From positions 62,001-126,000 of the forward strand of contig JANBPK010000808.1 in assembly GCA_027579435.1 (NCBI GenBank): a stretch of 64,000 bases of DNA, given 5' to 3'. This document shows positions 12,978 through 22,605 of the stretch, in pieces. The DNA is from Candolleomyces eurysporus (lineage: Eukaryota; Basidiomycota; Agaricomycetes; Agaricales; Psathyrellaceae). The notes beneath the pieces were generated by a model. That model ran no database searches. It was not told the origin of the DNA and saw only the letters and a program-made list of their open reading frames with translations. Each line of letters starts with the position of its first letter. The stretch's first letter is position 1. The position numbers and the translations under genes were made by a program.

Positions 12978-13723
12978 CAGCCACAACAACCACAACAGGT
13001 ACAGTCGGGACAACCTCAGCAGCAGCTAACGCAACAACAGATCCAGCAGCAGATCATGCTGCAGGCCGTTCAAGCCCAAGCGTCTCAGGCTCAGGCCCAA
13101 GGTCAAGGCCAAGTCGGTCAAGCAAACCGAGCGAGCAACGTTTCAACAACAGCGGGTGCTCGGCAAAGCAACGTGAACATCCCAAGGATTTCGACCCCAA
13201 ACATTCCTCCTGCTGCTGCAGCAGCCGGTGCCAGACTAACGAACCAGCAAATTTTGCAGCTTCAGCAGCAGCAACGCTCGCTCAGCCAGCAGATGGCGGT
13301 GGGGCTCGCGGGATCAGTTTCTACAGGTGCGGGGAATGGGGGCCAAGGCGGCACCGGTACAGCCGCAGGTGCACTTATCAACCGGGATCCGACCGCATCA
13401 CCACATTTGGGCTTGGCAGGCGCAAACTCGCCGTCGCCTGCCAATGTTGCCCAAGCAAGCTATACGCCTCAACAAATACAGGCTGCAGCGGTGGCAGCAG
13501 CGGCAGCAGGGAGGCCTGCAGGGTTTTTCATGAATGCGGCAGCAACGTACACACAAGAGCAGCTGAATAACATCCGACTGACAATGATGGTAAGTCCGGA
13601 GATGTCTGTATAAGAGTTTAGGACAGGCTTCTGACAGGACTGTCTTAGCTACACCAACAGCAGCAGCAGCAGCAGCTTCAGCAACAACAGCAGCAGCAAC
13701 AACAGGCTGGGCAGGGTACATAG
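9258..13723 (+). CDS. VID21: NuA4 scaffold subunit with HSA and SANT domains
   Basis: Exons 9258..9307, 9359..9505, 9558..10593, 10645..10794, 10847..11942, 11995..12585, 12635..12825, 12876..13589 and 13649..13723 join to 1349 codons. The protein has an N-terminal coiled segment (AARRNELLGQMFQLIR), a long acidic/Ser-Thr-rich region, and an HSA domain at 10645-10990 (TVERIEKLKQEGRW, THWDYLMDEMKWM, DFREERKWK). A Myb/SANT domain follows at about 12075-12240 (NDQYWSTSDDLLLKSLVDRY ... DCQDRWRAKWG). This order matches yeast Eaf1/Vid21, the platform subunit of the NuA4 histone acetyltransferase. The C-terminus is rich in Gln, with a long CAG/CAA tract at 12912-12998 and another at 13655-13705. All eight introns are 49-59 nt. 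Confidence 0.92.
12912..12998 (+). repeat. VID21: CAG/CAA trinucleotide tract (polyglutamine)
   Basis: About 29 nearly uninterrupted Gln codons (mixed CAG and CAA, two CCA) in the VID21 C-terminal region. The mixed codons suggest selection for the Gln tract rather than a recent pure-repeat expansion. A second, shorter Gln run lies at 13655-13705 at the very end of the protein. Confidence 0.95.
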
Positions 13724-13927
13724 ATAGACGACGCTTGTATGTTGATATTTGATAATGATCGCTTGGGAATTGTGCCAAGTGTCTGGGTGTGAGAGGCTGC
13801 CGAATTTGGCTGTGCTCAAGAAAAGGTTGATTCCAAGTCCGACGGTTGTGCACTTTCTCTTGGATCCTCATTTCACCGCCAGTTTTGCTTGTCTCTCGTC
13901 ACTCCTTCTCCTTTCTCTCTAGCCACC

Positions 13928-16754
13928 ATGGCCAATCCCGGCCACTACCCCTCCACCGCGTATGATCCCCTCCCGCTGACCAGCGAGGACCACAACCCCA
14001 CCGCCCTTTATAATGCCCCTCCCTCCCCAGATCCCCGTCTAAGCTCTTTTCACACTCCACAGATGCAGCCAGGCCAACTCCCAGAAGAGTCCTCTGCCAT
14101 CCCCGCGGGTGCTGCCCAGCCCCGTTTCCTGGGCTCTGCCCTCTATGACAATCCCAACTCCCCCCGGCTACCGTGACTCGTTTGGCTCCACCTCCCAGCG
14201 AAGCGTCCCCGCTCCTGGGGGTGGCTCGGAGTATGGCTCTGTGTATGCCCTCAACGACGCCAGGGGTGGCTATCGTGACGACCCGTCCAGGGGCTACCAG
14301 GATGAGGTTCCCATGTCCCCCGTGGGCCACTCACGCGCCCTGAACGAGAAGAACGACGTCTACTCACCGCCAAGGGCCAAGTCGCGTCGGACTGTGATCA
14401 TCCTTGGATCCATCGTTGCCCTTGCCCTCGTCGCTGCAGCCGTCATCGTCCCCGTCTACTTCACCGTCATCAAGCCAAAAAGCTCCTCGGATGGCTCGGG
14501 CTCGACATCTGATGGCAGTCACTCCAGCGGAACCGGCACGCACACCTCCACGGGACCCTCGACTCCCCAGAATNGTCGTGTCTGGTGGCGATGGCAGCAC
14601 GATCACCATGGAGGATGGCACCACTTTCACCTATCGAAATAAGTTTGGTGGCTATTGGTACTACGATCCTAATGATCCATACAGCGGAGGAGGCAAGGCC
14701 CAGGAGTGGACCCCGGCTATCAATGAAACGTTCAACTACGGGATAGACAAGATTAGAGGGTACGTGGCCTCTCCCCATTTTTTCTGTCTTGCGAAGCTAA
14801 TCGTCCTGTCCTTTCATCAGGGTTAATGTCGGTGGTTGGTTGAACACTGAACCTGTACGTCATTTTCTACGTATTGTCTTTCGGTTGCTTTGCTTACACC
14901 CTCTCTCTTCTAGTTCATGCAAGTCTTGTTTCTCACCATCTTGTCAAGCTTCTTCACGTCTAACAACCTTCTAGCGTCCCAGCTATTTATGAAAAGTACT
15001 TGACTAATCCTACCCCCGCTGTGGACGAATGGACCCTCAGCGAGGCGATGGCGGCAGACACCGCAGGCGGAGGCTTGTCGCAAATGGAGGACCATTACAA
15101 GACGTTCATCGTCAGTATCCTTTCGCTCTCAATCATATCTATGCTCGCGTGCTGACAAGCGAACAGACTGAAAAAGACTTTGCTGACATCGCTGGCGCTG
15201 GTCTGAACTACATCCGAGTGCCCATCGGCTACTGGGCAGTCGAGAAACGTAGCAACGAGCCATACCTAGAGGGTGTTTCGTGGCAGTGAGTGTCTGAGCC
15301 GCACCTCCTTTGCGTTAGCTCAACCGTATTTGTTCTTCAGATACTTCCTCAAGTGCATCAAATGGGCCCGAAAATACGGTCTTCGAATCAATTTGGATCT
15401 CCACGCTGTCCCGGGTAGTCAGAACGGATGGAACCACTCCGGTCGTTTGGGTACTACTGGCTTCCTTAACGGACCAATGGGATATGCCAACGCTCAGAGA
15501 ACCCTCAACATCATTCGCTCGCTCGCCGAGTTCATCTCTCAGCCTCAGTACAAGGATGTCGTCCCCATGTTCGGTATCCTGAACGAGCCTCAAGGTTCTG
15601 TGATCGGTCGCTCGCAGCTAGCGTCTTTGTAAGTGTATCGTTGCTGCGTTTTTGACCTGCCAACACTAACACGCCCACTTTTATAACAGCTACCTGGAAT
15701 CGTACAACATTGTCCGTGCTGCAGGTGGTGGAACTGGTGCCGACAACGGTGTTTGGATCTCTCTCCATGACGGATTCTTCCCACGAGACCAGTGGGCTGA
15801 CAGCTTCCCCAACGCAGACCGCGTTACCCTGGATTCCCACCCGTACATGTGCTTCGGTGAGCAATCGGCGAGCCCCATGTCATCCTATGCAATGACCCCA
15901 TGCACTTCGTGGGGAGCCGCTGTCAACCGATCGATGTCGGCATTCGGCTTGACCAACGCCGGAGAGTTCAGTAACGCCGTCACTGATTGTGGTCTCTTCC
16001 TCAACGGTGTCAATCTTGGTACTCGTTATGAAGGAGACTACGCAGGCAGTGGTGCTCGAGTCGGCAGTTGCGAAGACTGGACCGATTGGACAAGATACGA
16101 CGACCAAATGAAGCGGGACATCAGGCAATTTGCGTTGGCGAGTATGGATGCTCTTCAGGTTCGTGCACCATTCAATAGATCGAACTCTACTTATCGGGTT
16201 TTCCTTAGCATTACTTCTTCTGGACATGGAAAATCGGCGACTCTTTGAGGAGTGGACGAGTTGAGACCCCAGCTTGGTCCTATTCACTTGGCTTGACAGA
16301 AGGTTGGATGCCTGACGATCCTCGTGACGCCGACGGAGTTTGTGGAAACACTTCTCCCTGGCAACCTCCCCTGGCTTCATGGCAGACCGGCGGTGCAGGG
16401 GCTGGTAACATGCCTGACTCCGTTGCTGCGAACTTCCCCTGGCCACCCGCGGAAATCAGCAGGGCTGGTGCACCAGATGCCCTCCCAGCGTATACTGCCA
16501 CTGGCAGCGTCATCACGCTGACTGCCACTCCTGTGACTGCTCAAAGCGGTGAACACGTCACCAGGACTGTTGATCCCGGAAATGGCTGGAACAATCCTCA
16601 GGACACACAAAGCGCATATGTCGAAGTCGCAGGATGCTCGTATCCCGATCCATGGGTTGACCCCAACTCAGCGGTGCCCGCGGCTTGTGGAGGTGTGGCC
16701 CGTCGCGAACCTGTCCCTGTACCCTCCCCCATGATGACTCCCCCTCCTGCATGA
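13928..16754 (+). CDS. Membrane-anchored exo-beta-1,3-glucanase, GH5 family
   Basis: Exons 13928..14759, 14821..14854, 14914..14918, 14975..15110, 15167..15285, 15341..15628, 15690..16158 and 16209..16754. The model gives 808 residues once two spurious bases (N at 14574, one C in 14160-14165) are dropped. Type II topology: a Pro-rich cytoplasmic N-terminus, one membrane segment (VIILGSIVALALVAAAVIVP) and a Ser/Gly/Thr-rich stalk. The GH5 catalytic domain has VNVGGWLNTEPFIVPAIYEK, NYIRVPIGYW, the acid/base Glu in FGILNEPQG, HPYMCF, the nucleophile Glu in AGEFSNAVTDC, and FWTWKIGDS. This resembles fungal ExgD/Exg1-type enzymes trimming beta-1,3-glucan at the wall. The start sits in a strong context, CCACCATGG. 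Confidence 0.9.
14160..14165 (+). other. Probable +1 homopolymer error in the GH5 gene
   Basis: The six-C run shifts the frame from ...LYDNPNSP into a stop shortly after. Reading five Cs continues into GYRDSFGSTSQRS and the membrane segment. No intron borders fit here, so a sequencing or assembly error is the simplest reading. Confidence 0.7.
14914..14918 (+). other. 5-nt micro-exon TTCAT in the GH5 gene
   Basis: The exon TTCAT lies between a GT-AG intron (14855..14913, 59 nt) and a GC-AG intron (14919..14974, 56 nt, donor gcaagt). It supplies Phe and most of Ile in the family-conserved NTEPFIVPA block; without it the frame and the motif are lost. Confidence 0.82.
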
Positions 16755-17187
16755 TGACGAAAAGCGTCAGTCTCCTAGGCGAGACGCTGGCTTCTGATAT
16801 CCTTAATGCCCTATATTGCATACCACGCATTGCTTTCGGCCTACGTCTACTCTTTCTACTTACCAGCTCGATACCTTAGTCTTTGGATAACTCTAACTCG
16901 TGCTCTTTGGTCGTTGGGGTTTGACGTCCAGGGACCGCATTGTGCTTTTTTTATGTATATCATCGATATCTTTATGATCTTCAAGATCATGGACTTTTTT
17001 ACACCGGACAATCTTTCATTTAGCTAGCTCTCCAACTTACGATACACACTTGACAGTGATATATCATAACACCAGCATTCGTTAAGCACTCCTGTCATTA
17101 CAGCTTCAGATTAATTGGGTTCCTCATAATACAAGAGAATTTGTGTTAATTTCGGGTTCGATGGCAGCTGTCGGCACTCGATGTCTT
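16755..17187. other. Convergent intergenic region
   Basis: This 433 bp stretch lies between two convergent genes and holds AT-rich 3' flanks, for example around 16946-17000. No coding signal or RNA gene was seen. Confidence 0.5.
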
Positions 17188-17569
17188 TCAGTGCTCTCCG
17201 CTCGTGGTAGCGTATCGATCTTCCAAGTCCTCTTGGCCACCGAACCCGGCTTCATACGGACGGTCCTCGCGGGGAACGTTGGAACTTTCCGCACCAGCAG
17301 CCGCACCGGTGTTCGTGTTTGAGTCGGAGGTAGCAGTACTTGCGGCGGCTTGGGAGGAACGAATAGCTTCGAGCTGTTCTCGCTCCTACAAGAAGGAAAG
17401 TACATGGACAAGAGGTATTCAGCCAACTCGCTTACTTTGCGGTGGGCGTAGTCCGCTTCTGATGCAGTTTCACGGTCTTTCCAAGTCTTATCCTGTATCG
17501 GCTGGAATCAAATTCGTTACCCGAGCAGGTGCTCGACATACTCACTTGCGCTGTCGCACCTGAAGACAT
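17188..17569 (-). CDS. Small charged hypothetical protein, 92 residues
   Basis: Exons 17569..17546, 17492..17436 and 17385..17188 join to 92 codons, with both introns in phase 0 and about 50 nt long. The protein begins MSSGATAQDKTWKDRETA, has a charged helical segment (EADYAHRKEREQLEAIRSSQ), a Thr/Asn/Ala-rich middle and a C-terminus ending DRYATTSGEH. I do not recognise the family. The short charged helix loosely recalls small mitochondrial or DNA-associated proteins, but nothing decisive is visible. Three clean exons with consistent phase argue that it is real. Confidence 0.65.
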
Positions 17570-17695
17570 TGTCAGTGGTGGTGGTGGTGGTAGTTTCGGT
17601 CGATATTGTTCACGATCAAGTATTGTAATGGTACACTTCATACATTGCTAACTATTTAAAACCCTGAGTGACGATGACGTAATTGGAGTTCGAAA

Positions 17696-18813
17696 TCAAG
17701 CTGAAGGCGCCTTCAACTTGGCTACCAAATCCTTCACGAGCTTGCTATCCTTCACCCACTCCTTGTAGGTCTTTGCCGTTGGGTTGATAGAAAGAGACTG
17801 ATCCTTGTCCTGATAGTCGCGGTCAGCTAAGCTAGGTTACGATGAAACACTTAAGCGACTCACTCGGTAACCGCTGTCTGGACCCGCACGGATAACGAAC
17901 TCCCAAGAGAGATACATCAGCTCTGCGGCTGGGTGGTCTGCATGGCGGGATGCCTCGAACTGCTCGGGGGNTCAGCTCAAGCGCAAGGCTAGCCTTTTCG
18001 CCAACGACCTCGCTGAATTGGTTGGCGAGGTCACGCAAGGTCAGGAACTCGACCACAGTCTTGATCCTGACGCCTATGGTCTGGACGTCAGGAACGCTCT
18101 TCGGGAGACTTGTTTATCACACACACACCTGTGTATTTTTCGGGCTCCCGGAAGGCAGGGACAACCCAGCCACCCAAGTCGGCAACCGAGAAAGCAAAGA
18201 TGGGGACGTCGGGCAGGAACCCGACGGTCCAGTTGAACCCTTTCTCCTCATTGTAGGCGGGCGCGAAGAAGCTGGTCCAGAAGTTCTCGTAATACATGGG
18301 AATGTGCACGAAGGTCCAAGGGATTCCAGCCTCGATGATGCGGTCCTCGATGAGGGCCTTTGACGTCCAGCTGATTGCCTTGCACTCTCCCTCTCGGCCT
18401 TCGACCGTCGACCAAACGATGTGCTTCACGTTATTGGCCTTGGCAGCTTCGACAATGTGCTTGCCGTGCAGCTGCTCACCATCGTATCCGTGCTCGTAGA
18501 ACTGGGTCAAACCAAAGACACCCCAGGCATCCTTGAATGCAGCGGTTGTCTCCTCCAGGGAACTCAAATCCGCCTTGACGACTTCGATGCCTTTGGCGGT
18601 CAGAGCCTGGGATGCTTCTGATGATGGGTTACGAGACACAGCTCGAATGGTGAATTCTCCTGCGGGCTCTTTGAGAAGCCAATCGATAACAGACCCTCCT
18701 TGTCTGGATGGCGCTCAGTCAGCAAATGGGAACCCCGTTGCACTCGGAAAACTTGGCGATTCCACTTACTGCCCAGTGGCACCGGTCACGACAATGAGTT
18801 TAGGAGAGGACAT
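17696..18813 (-). CDS. NmrA-like NAD(P)-binding oxidoreductase
   Basis: The Rossmann-fold N-terminus reads MSSPKLIVVTGATGQGGSV, a GxxGxxG dinucleotide-binding loop. It continues with a beta-alpha repeat (FTIRAVSRNPSSEASQAL), ADLSSLEETTAAFKDAWGVF, and VKHIVWSTVEG. NmrA-type proteins of the atypical short-chain dehydrogenase family often sense NAD(P) redox state or act as reductases; which applies here cannot be told. The N at 17971 lies in the coding sequence, and dropping it restores ELTPEQFEASRH and an open frame to KLKAPSA and the stop. Introns separate the first exon (ending ATGQ) and the 3' exons. Confidence 0.85.
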
Positions 18814-19106
18814 TTTTGTATGGTGTTAGGGAGAGAGGAAACAAATGAAGGGATGGTTTGTGCATCGCGACATGATCGTCCTCAAATCATGTCTCTGACG
18901 CTTTTCGGCTGCTCTGATCTCCCAGCAGCTGATAAGGACGGGCGCTGTAAGGGTCTTGTGGGCACGTCGCAAGGGAGCCAGTGTTCCTTGGGGCCATACA
19001 CACCCTCAAACCGTCAAACCGCGTCAGGGTCTGCGCCAAACTTTGCCCTTAATCGGCCCGCTCGCCCCTTTATCTCCTCCAGAAGGCTGAGCCAACCTTC
19101 ATCTGG

Positions 19107-19989
19107 ATGCCGTCATTCCTAGGCCTCGCGGCCAGGGTCGGTCATACGCTTTCAGGCTGGCAATTCGGTGAGTATCCTTCAATTTATTTTCGCCATTCAG
19201 TGACAAGAATTTTACATATACTGTGACACACATCTTTCACGACTCCAGACACCCCGTGACAATGATCTAGGCTGGAACGAAGGCTGGAAGGAGTGGCTAC
19301 ACTGTCAGAATGCTATGTTACGGTCTTGCGACGCGACTATCGGGTTACTACTAGGTCTAGTCTTGGCCTGCCGCATGGCGAAATCCGTGAAATCTTCAAT
19401 ATTCCTGATTGCAACCACTGGCTCAAGGGCGGGGCCAATCCCAAAATTTCCTCGCCCGTTTTATCCAGCTTTGGCGCCCATGTACCACAAGCATGAATGG
19501 CTCCCAGAACACTTCATTCAAAGTCGATGTGTCAGATGGTTAATCAATAAACCTCAAATTCCGGTACCGCAACTCAACTGGCCAACTTGCCACGAATTCG
19601 AGGACGTTCCAAGCATCAGTCGACTAATAGTGTGCATAGTAACCCGATCCCGACATCACAATCCAGACAAAGCCCGAGTTACGGATTCCTCTCGGAAACA
19701 GTACGATTCTCGCGGAGCCGGAGCTTCGGGGTTAGAGGAACCCCAATTTTTGCGCCTAAAATCGTCAAACAAGTTAGATCTTTCCATTCTAGCATTTGCA
19801 CTGTCGCAGGGCTGGGTTCGTCAATGTTCTTCGCCATCAAAGGAAGGCCATGGCCTAACGGAAGAAGGCAACAAGAAAGTTCTAAAACATATTCAGCCAA
19901 ATTTCACCCCAGCGGAAATATCCTTCTTGGGATATCAGACTACTAGCTCGCACTTCATTGATTCTCCACCGCGAATCCCAAGACATTAG
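19107..19989 (+). CDS. Doubtful orphan two-exon frame
   Basis: Exon 19107..19167 (MPSFLGLAARVGHTLSGWQF) splices in phase through gtgagt...gatctag (19168..19270) into a 719-nt frame ending in a stop at 19987-19989, giving about 259 residues. There is one hydrophobic stretch (TIGLLLGLVLACRM) and a Lys/Arg/Ser-rich remainder. The composition, rich in Trp, Cys and His, looks unlike the neighbouring genes and I recognise no family, so chance cannot be excluded. Confidence 0.22.
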
Positions 19990-20047
19990 ACCAGACTAAC
20001 GTGCATCTATCACCACTTATCTATCAATGGAATCATGGCTGCACTTC

Positions 20048-20061
20048 AAAAAAAAAAAAAN
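20048..20061. repeat. Poly-A run with N
   Basis: About 13 A followed by an N, one of nine N characters in the window. It lies outside any recognised gene. Confidence 0.6.
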
Positions 20062-20320
20062 GGAAGACAGAAGATGGTCGATCGCGGTGTCCTTGGCTCC
20101 AATCAACGAAATTGGAGTTCTCAGGGTCGGAGGTTGCGCCGACCACCCATTCCATTCACTTGGTTGTATCCCCGTAAGTTCAAGCTTCTTTGGAGCGGAC
20201 CCAAACTGATCATGATTTCGGTGCTTGTTACCCAAGATTCCCAATTGTATTCCAGCCATATTTTAATAAAGACGTTCGGCGGCCTGCTGTGCTACTTCAC
20301 CACCCATTCTATCTCTTGTC

Positions 20321-21950
20321 ATGTCCGGGATATCTGGAGTGAACCGTGCTGCTGCTGCATCCGTGCCAGGCGTTGACGAGGCGACCATACAGCTTCTTAC
20401 TACTGGTCTTGGGCTCATTCATGTGCTGCAAGTCTACACATCGTCTATGGTATGTATGCCCGCTATTTTTTTTTAGTTGGACGTGGGCTCAAAATTACTT
20501 CGCCATCGTTTAGGTTGCAATTGCAGCATGGGACTGGTTGGTGTGTTTAAAAGGTGAATAAAGCTTTCCTGCTCTGGGGATTTGTCAACTGATTTTATCC
20601 AGCTGAATGGGAGTACATCTGGAAGAAGGATTGGTCCCTTATCAAGGGCCTATACCTTTGGACGAGGTACTATGGACTCATCTGCTTCTCCATCAACCTT
20701 TGGTTGTTCAATGCTGAGTTCTCTGCCGAACAATGCAAGACCTTGTAAGTTCTGGCTTTCGCGTAGTTCGTGCTCAGCTGCTAAAAGTAACTCTTTAGGC
20801 ATTACCTCATTGCTGCTACATGCATGTGGACGACATTGGGCTCAGGTCAGCAGGCATTTTACTCTCGCGTGATCCTCGATTGAGCTTTGTCACACAGAGG
20901 CCATCCTCGCCGTTCGTACGTACGCTTTCCTTGGCAAAGCCCGATGGCTAGGCATTTTGCTCGGCGGAATGCTCCTCGCCGAAACTGGGTTCTTGCTCTA
21001 TGTCGCCATCGCCGCTGTGTACCAGATTCCCCCGCCGCCATTCCCTGTCGAGAGTCCCCGAGGCCCTTGCACGGCTTCCGATAAGCCTGGCTCACATGTC
21101 GTGAGCGGATTCTGGCTTGCACCTGTGGCCTTTGACCTAATCTGCACGTTCTTGACCATTTGGAAAGTGAGTTCACGCTGGATTTGCATTGATGTAGCCG
21201 CTCCTTACGTCTTCCCGTCCTCCTTCCAGGCCTTCACATTGCAACAATCTATCGTACGCTCGCCCATCATCAAGATTTTCATCCGTGAGGGTCTTGGGTA
21301 CTTCTTGGTCAGTCCTTGACATCCATCGTGTTTGCATCGTCTCACCTTGTGAATTAGGCCGTCGCCGGAGTCAATGTTTTGAATGTATGTCTTTTTCCTC
21401 TTTATTCACTGAACGCTCGGAGGCTGACAAGTTCGAAAAGGCCGCTTTCATGTTCCAGAAGTAAGTAATAGTCACCTTTCCTCGACTTATAGTGATGCTG
21501 AGGCGTTCTCAGAAACCCAAATCTTCAAAACATCAACTGTGAGTGTGGATCCTGCCTCGGGGCGACAGGCAACTCATGCGCACGCTCCTTTAGGTTTCCT
21601 CGCTCTCGTTCTATCCCAGGTTTTGTGCTGCCGACTGGTGCTGAACCTCAAGGGAGCCCAGGAGGGGTCATCCAAGCCTGGCACAAACAGCAACACTGCG
21701 AACTCATACACTCCTACCCCGCGTTCGGGCGGCGTCAGCATTCCTTTGGGAAAATACCGTGGAGCAGACTCGTTCACACAGACCGACTACACGCGGACCG
21801 ACATATATGATGGCGTCAAAGTCGAAGTACGTTAGTTTTGTCTATTGACCCGGGCGATACTGATGGGCACTCTCCTAGATCAACGTTGAGCAGAACAACG
21901 ACGACAGCAGACAGTCATCAGACATGAAGCACCACGCTTCAGCAGTATAG
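20321..21950 (+). CDS. Multipass membrane protein, DUF6533-like
   Basis: Starts MSGISGVNRAAAASVPG and continues through several small exons. The first hydrophobic region carries the DUF6533-like block WDWLVCLKAEWEYIWKKDWS. About six further membrane segments follow, including YYGLICFSINLWLF, AATCMWTTLGSEAILAVRTY, LGILLGGMLLAETGFLLYVA and GFWLAPVAFDLICTFLTIWK. It ends in a polar cytoplasmic-type tail with Ser/Thr (YRGADSFTQTDYTRTDIYDG) finishing HHASAV. This receptor-like family is expanded in mushroom-forming fungi and has no assigned function. Exon edges in the middle are inferred from frame and topology. Confidence 0.8.
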
Positions 21951-22605
21951 AATGTTCTAACGGGATTAGAATGGCCCGAGGCCTGGGGCCCGAGGGAAGC
22001 ATAGGTTTCTCTGGCGTAGTATACCAAAAATGATTCAGTTATCTTTATTCTTAGAGCACCAGGTATCTGGTGCTGATATTGTTCACCTACACCAAATAAC
22101 ATTGCAGTCTAATAGTATCTTGCTCACACCACGCATCGTGTCTTAGCATCTTCACCACTTTGTTCAAATTTCTGGGCAGATTGAGCTGACATCCTTAGCA
22201 GGGCAAATGCACGCGAAATACAATTTGGGAGTGCGGCGCTTGTTCGTCTTGACGTCATAACTTCCCTTGTGGCAACTTGGTCGCAACGGCGTCGATTATA
22301 TCGCTACCCTACCCAGCCCCGTCCTGAACGTCCTCCTGGTGCCCTCCAGTCCCCCAGCTGTAGTGAAACAGCGGCACAAAGAAAGTGAGTCGCACCAATC
22401 ATGGCCCTTTTTATCATTCCTGGGACCTCGTGCTCGATAGGGCTTCAGCTTGAATGTTCAACAAGACGGCTCCTCAGGCCGTGGGCTACAAGCTCACGCA
22501 TGTATATATGTCCCAATGGCTGAGGAGCTTACTTATGTCCTACGCGTCGCATTGCCCCGGGCCAAACACTCTTCCTCCTCCTGGACGCACTGCGATTGAC
22601 AACTG
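21951..22605. promoter_or_regulatory. Intergenic region with TATA box before GH55
   Basis: This 655 bp stretch holds the 3' end of the membrane protein gene and the GH55 promoter. TATATAT at 22503-22509 is 97 bp before the GH55 ATG, a typical position for a regulated fungal promoter. No gene was seen. Confidence 0.5.

Larger units (their letters stand above)
18814..20320. other. 1.5 kb region with no recognised gene
   Basis: No conserved domain, tRNA or transposon end was seen here. The only coding candidate is the two-exon frame at 19107-19989. A run of A with an N occurs at 20048-20061. The 3' part must hold the promoter of the DUF6533-type gene starting at 20321. Confidence 0.5.

Noticed and set aside
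12811..12993. Poly-Ala/Val minus-strand frame
   Set aside because: It is the reverse reading of the CAG/CAA tract in VID21.
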